A stretch of 64,000 bases of DNA from the NCBI GenBank assembly GCA_014584345.1, contig JACTNB010000007.1, positions 42,339 through 106,338 on the forward strand, written 5' to 3'. The stretch is from Planctomycetota bacterium (lineage in GTDB: Bacteria > Planctomycetota > Planctomycetia > Planctomycetales > Planctomycetaceae). A model generated the notes under the pieces. It saw only the letters and a program-made list of their open reading frames with translations, was not told where the DNA came from and ran no database searches. The translations under genes were made by a program, and so were the position numbers. This document shows positions 53,914 through 64,000 of this stretch, piece by piece. Position 1 is the first letter of the stretch. Each line of letters starts with the position of its first letter.

Positions 53914-55281
53914 TCAATACTCGCGTTTGGTCTTCAAGCCGGGCATGGGGACGGGATACAGCCCATTCGCATCCGCCTGCAGCGGAGCCGGGCCATCCAG
54001 CGTAAGCTCGGCCACGCCTGGCGCGAATTCATGGTCGTTATTCAGCATTTCGTCAAGCGTAATCATGTGACCGGTGTGCGAGGCAAAGCGGCCCATGGAG
54101 GTGACGACCGAAGCCATCACGCCGCGTTCCACCTCGTTGTACTCGGTATTGCGCCGAATCGCCTGCATCAGATGTTCCCATTCCAACTGATACGGGTTAG
54201 GCTCGTTCGGCTGGCAGGCCCAGACCAGGTCGCTATCGACGAACGCCTGCCCCTTGTAAATACGGCTGCGCGCGGGGGTGTGAGAAGCCGTCGAAATGAT
54301 AGCCGAGCCTTTCGAACCGTGGGCGTAACTGGCGAATTCCTTGTCGCAGCCAGGCATGGTGCGGCCTTCCAGCATCATCTTCGAACCATCCGCGAAGGTA
54401 TATTCCACGGAATAGGTATCGAAGTTCTGGTCCACGTGATCCATCCGGTAGTGTCGGCCCCCGGCCCCCTTCGCCATCACGGGCCAGGCATCCTTCATCC
54501 AGCAGCATTCATCGATATTGTGGATCAGGAAGTCGCTGAAGCCGCCTCCCGAAGCCCATAAAAAGCCGTGAAAATTGCGGATCTGATAAAGCAGTTCACT
54601 CAAGGATTCGTCCGTGTTTTTCTTGACGAAGGCGTTCCCCGTCGGGCCTGCCTGGCGATAAGCCCGCAGCAGGATCAAATCGCCGATTTCGCCATTCTGG
54701 ATGCGATCGAACAATTCGCCCCGCGCTTCGCAGTGACGGCACATCAAGCCCACGCCGACCTTCAGATTCTTGGCCTTGGCCTCCTTGTTCAATTCCAGCA
54801 TCCGCCGACTGGTGGGGCCATCCACGGTCACCGGCTTTTCCATGAAGACATTCAAGCCCTTGGAAATCGCGTACTGGAACTGCACCCAGCGAAACGCGGG
54901 AGGCGTGGTGAGAATAACCACGTCGCCCGGTTTGAGGACATCCATGGCCTTCTTGTAGGCATCGAATCCGATGTTGCGGTTTTCTTCCTCGACCTGCACC
55001 TGATCGTTGAATTGCGATTTCAGGGAATTGTGACTGCTGCTCAACCGCCCCTCGAACACGTCGGCCATCGCCACCAGTTTGGTCGGCCCCTGCCGGGTCG
55101 AAAGAGCGTTCGAAGCGGCCCCGGTTCCCCGTCCCCCGCAACCGACCAATGCCACTTGCACCGTATCGTCACCTGCGGCGAACGCCCGAGCGGAAATTTG
55201 ATTGAAGGCCAAGGCGGCCGTCAGCCCCGCGGTCCCCTGTAACATCGAACGACGGGAGACGGAAGAATCAGTCGGTTTCAT
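53914..55281 (-). CDS. Tat-exported Gfo/Idh/MocA oxidoreductase
   Basis: 455 aa. Twin-arginine signal SVSRRSMLQGTAGLTAALAF. Rossmann motif VALVGCGGRGTGAASNAL, then VVILTTPPAFRWVQFQYAIS, GLNVFMEKPVTVDG (the EKP motif) and GVGLMCRHCEARGELFDRIQ. C-terminal beta-sheet domain with FSDFLIHNIDECCWMKDAWP and EWEHLMQAIRRNTEYNEVER. This is the planctomycete subset of NAD(P)-dependent sugar dehydrogenases exported folded by Tat. ATG 55281 is preferred over 55290 because AAGGA is better spaced for it. It is followed by the SMP-30 gene, suggesting a dehydrogenase-lactonase pair. Confidence 0.9.
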   Translation of the reverse strand: MKPTDSSVSRRSMLQGTAGLTAALAFNQISARAFAAGDDTVQVALVGCGGRGTGAASNALSTRQGPTKLVAMADVFEGRLSSSHNSLKSQFNDQVQVEEENRNIGFDAYKKAMDVLKPGDVVILTTPPAFRWVQFQYAISKGLNVFMEKPVTVDGPTSRRMLELNKEAKAKNLKVGVGLMCRHCEARGELFDRIQNGEIGDLILLRAYRQAGPTGNAFVKKNTDESLSELLYQIRNFHGFLWASGGGFSDFLIHNIDECCWMKDAWPVMAKGAGGRHYRMDHVDQNFDTYSVEYTFADGSKMMLEGRTMPGCDKEFASYAHGSKGSAIISTASHTPARSRIYKGQAFVDSDLVWACQPNEPNPYQLEWEHLMQAIRRNTEYNEVERGVMASVVTSMGRFASHTGHMITLDEMLNNDHEFAPGVAELTLDGPAPLQADANGLYPVPMPGLKTKREY

Positions 55282-55576
55282 CGAAGTCATATCCTTAAAT
55301 CTGGGCCTGAAGGAGTGTGAATAAAAATTATGGAAGCCGAACCAGGGCATGGCCTGCCTGCCTCGGGGTATCGATCCGCGAGGACACATCAAATCACGTT
55401 GATTTCAGCGTACCGAACCGGCCCGTTTCTGCCAAGTCTCGGGGTGGAACCGTACGCCAGACTTGTCAAAGCCCAGACCGATTTTCACAATGCCTGTTCC
55501 GCCGCGCAGCCAGGCCAAGACGCCCAACCCACGGCGACAACCAGACATTGCTCAACTGTTTTGAAAGCCCGTCTCC

Positions 55577-56782
55577 ATGAAATTCCACGACTTGACCCGC
55601 GAACTGCAACGCTCCAGTGATTCGAAAATCGTGCTCGTGGTCGCCGATGGTCTGGGAGGTCTACCGCTGCAACCGGGCGGGAAAACCGAGCTTGAAACCG
55701 CACGCACACCGAATCTCGACCAACTGGCAGCGGAAGGAACCCTGGGCTTGAGCACTCCCGTGCTTCCCGGCATCACTCCTGGAAGCGGACCCGGGCACCT
55801 CGGATTGTTCGGCTACGATCCCTTGGAATACAACATTGGCCGGGGCGTGCTGGAAGCCCTGGGGATCGATTTCGAACTCGGCCCGGAAGACGTGGCGATT
55901 CGTGGTAATTTCTGCAGTCTGGACGAAGCAGGCAACATCTCCGATCGTCGTGCCGGGCGGATTTCCAGTGAGATCGGGGCGAAACTGGCTGCCAAACTCG
56001 ATCAGATCACCATTCCCGGCGTGGAAGTTTTTGTGAAGCCGGTCAAGGAATATCGCCTGGTGATCGTCTTTCGCGGACCAGGGTTGGGGGGCGACTTGCA
56101 GGACACCGACCCTCAACGCACGGGTGTCCCTCCCCTCGAACCGACCGCCAAGGCGCCAGGTTCGGAAAAAACGGTGGAAGTCGCCAGGCAATTCCTGGAA
56201 CAGGCCCGCGAAGTCCTCAAGGGAGATTTTCCTGCCAACTTCCTCACCCTGCGCGGGGTTGCCAAGAAACCGGAAATCCCCACGTACCACGAAGTGTACG
56301 GCCTGAGGGCGGCGGCCATTGCCGTTTATCCCATGTATCGCGGACTGGCGCGCCTGGTCAGCATGGACGTTCTCGATGCCGGACAGACGCTGGAAGATCA
56401 GTGTCAACGCCTGGCTGCTGCCTGGAACGACTACGACTTCTTCTTCCTGCACTTCAAATACACCGATTCCACGGGCGAGGACGGGAATTTCGACGCCAAG
56501 GTGAAGCGGATCGAAGAACTGGATGCCGCCATGCCCAGCATCAAGGCGCTGAATCCCGATGTCCTGATCGTCACTGGGGATCACAGTACTCCCAGCAAAA
56601 TGCGGTCTCATAGCTGGCATCCGGTCCCCACGCTGCTGCGCGCGGAGACCTGCCGTTTCGACCACTGCACCAGTTTCGGGGAATCGAGCTGTCTACAGGG
56701 AGGGTTGGGACAGTTTCCAGCCAAGTATCTGATGTCGCTGGCACTGGCCCACGCCGGGCGGCTCGAAAAATACGGTGCCTGA
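55577..56782 (+). CDS. apgM: Cofactor-independent phosphoglycerate mutase, archaeal type
   Basis: 401 aa, standard for ApgM. Alkaline-phosphatase-superfamily metal site: KIVLVVADGLGGLPLQPGGK. TPNLDQLAAEGTLGLSTPVL and ITPGSGPGHLGLFGYDPLEY hold the nucleophilic Ser. EYRLVIVFRGPGLGGDLQDT and FFFLHFKYTDSTGEDGNFDA, IVTGDHSTPSKMRSHSWHPV (metal-ligand D and H) complete it. It interconverts 2- and 3-phosphoglycerate in glycolysis with divalent metals. Other glycolytic genes are not adjacent. No strong ribosome site precedes ATG 55577. Confidence 0.93.
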   Translation: MKFHDLTRELQRSSDSKIVLVVADGLGGLPLQPGGKTELETARTPNLDQLAAEGTLGLSTPVLPGITPGSGPGHLGLFGYDPLEYNIGRGVLEALGIDFELGPEDVAIRGNFCSLDEAGNISDRRAGRISSEIGAKLAAKLDQITIPGVEVFVKPVKEYRLVIVFRGPGLGGDLQDTDPQRTGVPPLEPTAKAPGSEKTVEVARQFLEQAREVLKGDFPANFLTLRGVAKKPEIPTYHEVYGLRAAAIAVYPMYRGLARLVSMDVLDAGQTLEDQCQRLAAAWNDYDFFFLHFKYTDSTGEDGNFDAKVKRIEELDAAMPSIKALNPDVLIVTGDHSTPSKMRSHSWHPVPTLLRAETCRFDHCTSFGESSCLQGGLGQFPAKYLMSLALAHAGRLEKYGA

Positions 56783-57017
56783 TTCCCATGCCACGAAAGC
56801 AGCCTGCCGCTGCCGCCAAGAAGTTCTTCCGTTCCGTAATTTGCAAAAAACGGCCCCGTAAAACAAAGCTTGCCTCCGGTTCCCCCGAGGCGTACACTTA
56901 CTCTACGGGCTGTCAGGGAGGCCGGAGCGGTCTTGTCTTCCGTCCTTACTGCTGCGCGGATACGCAAGACATGGATGTTTTTTTGCATTGCCCTCTGACG
57001 ATTTCCGAGTTGCGACA

Positions 57018-57584
57018 ATGGCATTGACGCAAATTGATCGCGAATTGATTGAACATTGCCTGCAGCGGAAACCCGCTGCATGGCAAGCGTTTGCCGATCG
57101 CTTCACCGGGTTGTTCGTGCATGTGATTCGTCACACCGCAGAATGCCGCAGCGTGAATCTGTCGCAAGCCGACGTAGATGATCTGGCTGCGGAAGTTTTT
57201 ACTGCGATCGTCGCCAACGACTTTCGGATCTTGAAGCATTTCCGCGGGAAAAGCTCCCTGGCCGCTTATTTGACAGTCGTCACCCGGCGCATCACGATTC
57301 ATGCCTTGATCGATCGCAGAAAGCTGCAACAGGCTCAAGCCGAACTGGCGGAGATGGCCGTCAACGGGCACAACGGCGAATTCACCCTCGAAAACCGGGA
57401 TCACGTTGAAACCCTGATCGCCAGGCTCCCCCGCGAAGAGGCCCGCATTGTGCAAGCCTATCATCTCGAAGGCAAAAGCTATCGGGAAATCAGCTCGCAG
57501 TTTGGCATCCCCGAAAACAGTATCGGCCCTGTCTTGAGCCGTGCCCGCGAACAACTGCGGAAACTCGGCACACCCGCGGGCTGA
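57018..57584 (+). CDS. ECF-like sigma-70 factor
   Basis: 188 aa. Region 2: WQAFADRFTGLFVHVIRHTA, LSQADVDDLAAEVFTAIVAN, FRGKSSLAAYLTVVTRRITI. Region 4: LIARLPREEARIVQAYHLEG, KSYREISSQFGIPENSIGPV then LSRAREQLRK. No region 3 or 1, so ECF type. No anti-sigma gene is adjacent, which is common in planctomycete ECF groups. The weak ribosome site makes the start 57018 uncertain, but it is the first codon after a non-conserved open stretch. Confidence 0.87.
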   Translation: MALTQIDRELIEHCLQRKPAAWQAFADRFTGLFVHVIRHTAECRSVNLSQADVDDLAAEVFTAIVANDFRILKHFRGKSSLAAYLTVVTRRITIHALIDRRKLQQAQAELAEMAVNGHNGEFTLENRDHVETLIARLPREEARIVQAYHLEGKSYREISSQFGIPENSIGPVLSRAREQLRKLGTPAG

Positions 57585-57669
57585 CGCGCGGACCGCGCAT
57601 CTCCCTCGATTGCAAGGTGCCCAGGTTGGTATTGGGTACTCTGCGAGCCGTGCGATTTACCATACATCT

Positions 57670-58674
<1,005 letters not shown>

Positions 58675-58894
58675 GCTTTATGGATTCCCGTTCCCTCGAT
58701 GCATGAAATTTTTCCAGCCACTTCCCAATTGTGGAACGACAGGCGGCAAAACGCAAACTCTGATGCGATCCCTGCCGTTGTTCCCAGGGGGTCTGATTCT
58801 TCTCGCCAGCCCGCGGATTCATTACGCTGACGACCAGACTGCACAATCCCCGACAATGCCCGATCCGCGCGTTCGCGGTAAAGGACACTTCAGC

Positions 58895-59599
58895 ATGCTC
58901 GATTTACTGGTGGTGGCAACGCACCCGGATGACGCGGAGATCAGCGTGGGCGGTCTGGTGGCCAAAGCCATTTCGGAGGGCCTGAAGGTCGGCATCGTCG
59001 ATTTAACCTCCGGCGAGCCGACCCCCCGCGGCTCCCTGGAAATTCGCACGCGAGAAACCGCGGCTGCCACGCGGGTGCTGGGCGTTCAATTCCGGGAAAA
59101 CCTCGATCTGCCCAATCGCTCCCTGCAAGCCGACTTGAATGCCCGTCGGGAACTGGCGAATGTATTTCGGCGGACGCGCCCGCGGCTCATCCTGGCCCCC
59201 TGGGAAGAAGACGCCCATCCCGATCACGTCCAGGCGAGCCGGCTCTGCGACGATGCCCGCTTCTGGGCCAAGCTCTCCCGTACCGATCTCGATGCCGAAC
59301 CTTATTGGCCCCCGCGAATGATGTATTACCTCAGCATTCATCTGCGGATTCATCCCAAACCGGCGGTGGTGGTGGATATCAGTCCCTGGATCGAACAGAA
59401 ACTGTCGGCTATCCGCTGTTACGAGTCGCAGGGACTCGACCGCACGGGTGACCCGATACCGACACCCCTCGACGACATTCGCGATCGGGCACGCTACTGG
59501 GGATGGAGTATTCACACCGCCTACGCCGAACCCCTGCTGGCCCGCGAAGAATTCCGCATCGATCAGGTCCGCTCCCTGCTCCCCCTCGACCGGGAATAA
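58895..59599 (+). CDS. bshB1: Bacillithiol biosynthesis deacetylase BshB1 (PIG-L family)
   Basis: 234 aa. The PIG-L zinc motif is VVATHPDDAEISVGGLVAKA (HPDD); the third ligand motif is APWEEDAHPDHVQASRLCDD. BshB1-type features are VGIVDLTSGEPTPRGSLEIR (the LT-GE-sxG), TRETAAATRVLGVQFRENLD and ISPWIEQKLSAIRCYESQ. It removes acetyl from GlcNAc-malate on the way to bacillithiol. bshA and bshC are not nearby. AAAGGA lies upstream of ATG 58895; an in-frame open stretch from 58541 overlaps the opposite gene and has no similarity. Confidence 0.88.
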   Translation: MLDLLVVATHPDDAEISVGGLVAKAISEGLKVGIVDLTSGEPTPRGSLEIRTRETAAATRVLGVQFRENLDLPNRSLQADLNARRELANVFRRTRPRLILAPWEEDAHPDHVQASRLCDDARFWAKLSRTDLDAEPYWPPRMMYYLSIHLRIHPKPAVVVDISPWIEQKLSAIRCYESQGLDRTGDPIPTPLDDIRDRARYWGWSIHTAYAEPLLAREEFRIDQVRSLLPLDRE

Positions 59600-59649
59600 A
59601 CCGGACTGCCGCCAGGAAACCGCGCCCTCCGGCAAGTCCGCGGGCGGAA

Positions 59650-60807
59650 TCATTCGGCTGGTGGTTGAATCCGGTACTGGCAATAACCGCTCGTTTCGCA
59701 TGTCTGAATTCCCTGCGGGCTGCCCGTCATCACCAGAGCCTGGGCCCGATGCTGTTTCAGCAATGCAAACCCCCGTTCCGGGCCGAGCACCGAAACGGCA
59801 GACGCGAGGGCATCGGCGATCATGCCGTTCGGCGCAATCACGGTGACACTGCTCGGGACAGTCAATCCGAGACCTGTGTTCGGATCGACAAGATGGGAAT
59901 AGCGAATCCCCTCGATCTCCACATATCGGTTCGCATCGCCCGAAGTCGCCACCGAGGCATGCTTTAACCTCAAATGTTCAATCGGCCTGTCCTGGCTGGA
60001 CAAATTCTCCCGCGATTTCAGCGGCTCGATCGAGATGACCCACTCCGCTCGACCGGGAGGAGGATCTCCCGCAACCAAATCGCCCGAGGCGTCGACCAGG
60101 GCTCTCGTGATACCAGCGGCTTGCAGTTCTCGCAAAGCGACGTCGGCAGCATACCCCTTGGCGATTGCGCCCAGGTCGATCCGCATCTCCGGCAGCAGCA
60201 ATTCCACCGCACGGGATTTTTCGTGCAGTCGCAGCGATTGATAGCCGACCCTGCCCAGAGCCTCTTGCAGTAGTTTTGCTTCCGGAAAGGCACGTTTACG
60301 CCAGGCTTTCCGCCACAGTTCGGTGAGGGGCCCCACCGTCACGTCAAACGCCCCTTGCGATTGTCGTGACAGTTCCAGGGAAAACTGCAGCACGTCAAAC
60401 AACTCCTGGCTGACAACCACCGGGGCTCCGGGGCGCGAGTCGCGACACAGCCGTCTCACCTCGCTGTCGGGATCGTAATCGGACAGGCTTTGATCCAACT
60501 GCTTGACGCGGGCAAACGCTCGTTCCGCAGCGTCAATCGCCCACTGGTCGTCTGTCGCGTAAAATTGCAATTCCCAGGGCACTCCCATGCGAATTCGTTG
60601 AAACCGATACCGTTTCAACGAACTGTCGGTCGGTTCGTCGGCGCATGCTTGACAGGCAAGCCCAAGCATGACCACGATGGGACAGAGGCTTTGCCAAAAG
60701 ACTCGCCCCGCGTGTTCCCTCCCTGCATTTCGTGTTTTTTTTGCCGTATCAGCGGTTTCATCGTGTTCAAAATGCGAGTAAACGAATACTTTTGTCAGGG
60801 TCGGCAT
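59650..60807 (-). CDS. apbE: FAD:protein FMN transferase
   Basis: 385 aa. A hydrophobic segment (SLCPIVVMLGLACQACA, about 40-56) acts as signal or anchor, preceded by an unusual ~35-residue charged N-terminus. ApbE motifs: MGVPWELQFYATDDQWAIDA, FDVTVGPLTELWRKAW, EMRIDLGAIAKGYAADVALR, ALVDASGDLVAGDPPPGR, VATSGDANRYVEIEGIRYSH and VDPNTGLGL. It attaches FMN covalently to Thr of target proteins such as NqrC/RnfG. No such target is in the window. Start 60807 is likely but a start just before the hydrophobic segment cannot be excluded. Confidence 0.88.
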   Translation of the reverse strand: MPTLTKVFVYSHFEHDETADTAKKTRNAGREHAGRVFWQSLCPIVVMLGLACQACADEPTDSSLKRYRFQRIRMGVPWELQFYATDDQWAIDAAERAFARVKQLDQSLSDYDPDSEVRRLCRDSRPGAPVVVSQELFDVLQFSLELSRQSQGAFDVTVGPLTELWRKAWRKRAFPEAKLLQEALGRVGYQSLRLHEKSRAVELLLPEMRIDLGAIAKGYAADVALRELQAAGITRALVDASGDLVAGDPPPGRAEWVISIEPLKSRENLSSQDRPIEHLRLKHASVATSGDANRYVEIEGIRYSHLVDPNTGLGLTVPSSVTVIAPNGMIADALASAVSVLGPERGFALLKQHRAQALVMTGSPQGIQTCETSGYCQYRIQPPAE

Positions 60808-60844
60808 GGGGACGTTCCCACTGATTTTTGTTTGGAGACTGCAG

Positions 60845-61891
60845 ATGAAGCGAAATATACAAGGAGTGGCCCTGCTACTGGCTGCGTTGCTGGCCACTTC
60901 GATTACTGTACCCCCAGTATCAGCGGAAGATAAGCCCCAGGCAGCTCAGCCCGAACTGAAAAAATACACCGTGGAAATTCCCAACACGGATATTTCCTTC
61001 GAAATGCTGCCGATTCCCGCGGGCGTGTTCACCATGGGAAGCCCCGAAACGGAAGTGGACCGCCAGGACGACGAAGGCCCCCAATTCCAAGTCAAAATCG
61101 AGCCATTCTGGATGGGAAAATGCGAAGTCACCTGGGATGAATACGATACCTATCGCTACAAACTCGATAAGCAGAGACGCGAAGTACTCGGCGTGTCCGC
61201 TACGGAAATGGATTTGAAGGCTGACGCCGTCACCCGCCCCACGAAGGAATATACCGACATGACCTTCGGCATGGGACACGATGGCTTCCCGGCCATTTGC
61301 ATGACCCAGCTGGCTGCGAAATCCTACTGTGAATGGCTGACGGAGGTCACGGGGGATTATTATCGGTTACCCACGGAAGCGGAATGGGAATATGCCTGCC
61401 GCGCAGGGACCACCACGGCTTATTCCTTCGGCGACGACCCCGCCCAGCTCGATGAATACGCCTGGTATTTCGACAATGCCAACGAAACCTACCAGAAAGT
61501 CGGGCAGAAGAAGCCGAACCCCTGGGGGTTGTATGACATGCACGGGAATGTCGCCGAGTGGTGCCTGGATCAATACGTGCCCGATTTTTATTCCCGGTTC
61601 GATGCAAAAACTCCCGCAGTGTTCCCCATTGCGGTGCCGAAATCGTTGTATCCACGCGTGGTCCGGGGGGGCTCCTGGGATGACGATCCCGATTTGCTCC
61701 GCAGTGCTTCACGTCAAAAATCCGACCCCTCCTGGAAAATTCGCGACCCCCAACTCCCGAAAAGCATGTGGTATCACACCGATGCCCTGCACGTCGGTTT
61801 TCGCGTGGTCCGGCCACTGAAACGCCCCGATGCGGAAACCATCAAAAAGTACACCCTGTATCCGGATCCGCCCCCCGAATTGGCAAAATGA
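60845..61891 (+). CDS. Secreted FGE/SUMF1-fold protein without catalytic cysteines
   Basis: 348 aa. Signal peptide (IQGVALLLAALLATSITVPP). SUMF1-fold motifs: MLPIPAGVFTMGSPETEVDR, FWMGKCEVTWDEYDTYRYKL, YRLPTEAEWEYACRAGTTTA, NPWGLYDMHGNVAEWCLDQY and PRVVRGGSWDDDPDLLRSAS, ending HVGFRVVRPL. True formylglycine-generating enzymes have two Cys after GGS; here the loop is GGSWDDDPDLL, so sulfatase activation is unlikely. Many planctomycete proteins use this fold for ligand binding instead. GGAG precedes ATG 60845. It diverges from apbE with starts only 37 nt apart, so promoters must overlap. Confidence 0.85.
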   Translation: MKRNIQGVALLLAALLATSITVPPVSAEDKPQAAQPELKKYTVEIPNTDISFEMLPIPAGVFTMGSPETEVDRQDDEGPQFQVKIEPFWMGKCEVTWDEYDTYRYKLDKQRREVLGVSATEMDLKADAVTRPTKEYTDMTFGMGHDGFPAICMTQLAAKSYCEWLTEVTGDYYRLPTEAEWEYACRAGTTTAYSFGDDPAQLDEYAWYFDNANETYQKVGQKKPNPWGLYDMHGNVAEWCLDQYVPDFYSRFDAKTPAVFPIAVPKSLYPRVVRGGSWDDDPDLLRSASRQKSDPSWKIRDPQLPKSMWYHTDALHVGFRVVRPLKRPDAETIKKYTLYPDPPPELAK

Positions 61892-61957
61892 AGCCCCCGT
61901 GGTATCAGGCCGGTTCGATATACGGGCTTGACGGAATCCCGGAACGAAGCAATCCCG

Positions 61958-61989
61958 CACGTCGCGTTTTTTTTCGAAAACGCGACGTG
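61958..61989 (+). terminator. Terminator-like hairpin after the SUMF1-fold gene
   Basis: CACGTCGCGTTTT (61958-61970) pairs perfectly with AAAACGCGACGTG (61977-61989) around TTTTCG. Thirteen bp stem, 66 nt after the stop codon, followed by TTTCGCTTT. A/T at the tip and U-rich on both strands, so it may act bidirectionally. Confidence 0.75.
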
Positions 61990-62184
61990 TTTCGCTTTAC
62001 CTTCCCCCTGTTCTTCGGGTATTTATGAAGAATTAAAGATGGACTGATGCTTTTTCCTCCCGGAAACATGCCGGTCGTACACTCTCCCTCCCGGCCGATT
62101 GCCCGCGGGAGACATCACGGTCACTGATTCGGGATAACCGGCGCACCGCACTCTCGCCTCCCCCTTACTTTCACGGAGATTTTC

Positions 62185-63504
<1,320 letters not shown>

Positions 63505-63915
63505 TTACCCGGCGCTGCCTGTTGAATACAAAAACCCAGGTCGGACAGTTTTGTCCGGCCTGGGTTTTTCTTTGCGGCTGTGGGAGATCACACACACCAT
63601 TCCGTAACAGCCGCGTCTGAATGTAATGTCTGAACCATTATTTTTTTCTCGCAGAGGGAGCCCGTCGTTTGTTAGTGTCAGGTCAGGTAGACCGGCTCCC
63701 TCTGGAAAAAACTGTTGCTTTCCTGGTTTTCGAAGTACAGGGAATTCTGAAACGTCATCCCCTTGCATCACCGCGAAAGGGGGCTGTCGGTGGTCGATTC
63801 TCTCCACTCCCATGCCCCCGGGCGACTGGATTCGGCCATGCTCCCACTGAATTTGCGGTACGCCCCTGGATTTATACTCCCGTCAGGCGTACTTGCCGGT
63901 GCCGAAATGCTCGCA
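63505..63915. other. 411-bp intergenic region at the window end
   Basis: Apart from the terminator I see nothing supported. A 102-codon minus-strand frame (63505-63813) overlaps the terminator and has no coding character. Confidence 0.5.
63531..63569 (+). terminator. Rho-independent terminator of the Gfo/Idh gene
   Basis: AAAACCCAGG-TCGGACA pairs with TGTCCGG-CCTGGGTTTTT around GTTT, giving a long, nearly perfect stem followed by T-rich sequence, 27 nt after the stop codon. Confidence 0.88.
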
Positions 63916-64000
63916 TCAATAACTTTCCGGTTGTGGCGGGACATCGCAGGAGATGCCCCACTGGCTGTCGCACTCGTCGTAGAAGTCCCGGAACAGACTG
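63916..64000 (-). CDS. C-terminal tail of an unidentified protein, partial
   Basis: The minus-strand frame entering from beyond base 64000 reads SLFRDFYDECDSQWGISCDV then PPQPESY and stops at 63916-63918. Its composition looks like real coding sequence. Only 27 residues are present, so no family can be given. Confidence 0.45.
   Translation of the reverse strand, partial: SLFRDFYDECDSQWGISCDVPPQPESY

Noticed and set aside
56788..57017. Basic small ORF (MPRKQPAAAAKKFF) after apgM
   Set aside because: No ribosome site, no conserved pattern after the first residues, and it runs into the ECF sigma gene region.

Overview
The window looks like a chromosomal segment of a planctomycete (order-level guess Planctomycetales). 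I infer this from gene content. There are many secreted or Tat-exported Gfo/Idh/MocA oxidoreductases, a secreted SGNH/propeller/HEAT protein of the 'membrane-bound dehydrogenase' type, a secreted FAD oxidoreductase with a golvesin-like tail, a DUF6677 protein, a cysteine-rich YTV-repeat surface protein, a TatC with an enlarged periplasmic loop, and large propeller and TPR proteins with one N-terminal membrane anchor. GC content is fairly high. Genes are mostly single or in short runs on both strands, with few operons. I found no rRNA, tRNA, CRISPR array or intact transposon.

Layout. 1-4.7 kb: the C-terminus of MurD, a sialate-O-acetylesterase-like enzyme, then a patch of foreign appearance (IS5-type transposase relic, SAM methyltransferase, inverted-repeat element, carrier-protein-like fragment), a THUMP RNA methyltransferase and a heme-binding Tll0287-like protein. 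4.9-13.4 kb: large secreted or anchored proteins. 13.4-22.8 kb: glycogen genes glgC and glgA on either side of an FHA protein, a PilT ATPase, DUF6677 and small membrane proteins, a DHFR-fold reductase, a peroxiredoxin and an Flp pilin; hisF follows. 23-25.6 kb: a TetR regulator followed by three small redox or detoxification-type genes. 26.2-34.4 kb: a TPR protein, DAHP synthase, an esterase, tatC-smpB and a membrane protein. 34.6-35.6 kb: a MarR-cupin pair. 35.9-43.2 kb: an HD-GYP protein, PAP2 phosphatase, GT2 glycosyltransferase, altronate-dehydratase-family enzyme and two copies of a 139-bp element. 43.4-46.3 kb: sigma factor, fasciclin and a divergent MerR/B12-fold regulator. 46.3-52.7 kb: a sugar isomerase, the YTV protein, and an HlyD plus M50/PqqD-like membrane pair. 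52.7-64 kb: SMP-30, three Gfo/Idh proteins, ApgM, an ECF sigma factor, BshB1, ApbE, an FGE-fold protein, and the tail of an unknown gene.

The best candidates for undescribed biology are regulatory. (1) The TetR locus has a near-perfect sigma-70 promoter, with the dyad ACAGAC-N2-GTCTGT in its spacer, and a second dyad before the downstream genes. (2) The MarR-cupin pair has a GTTGYATATACAAC-like dyad at each gene. (3) A CarH/LitR-like regulator appears to have lost its cobalamin-ligand histidines; it faces a fasciclin-sigma factor pair across an intergenic region with three tandem 9-mer pairs. (4) The YTV protein lies upstream of an unusual PqqD-like/M50/HlyD fusion. (5) Two inverted 139-bp MITE-like elements share 29-bp terminal inverted repeats.
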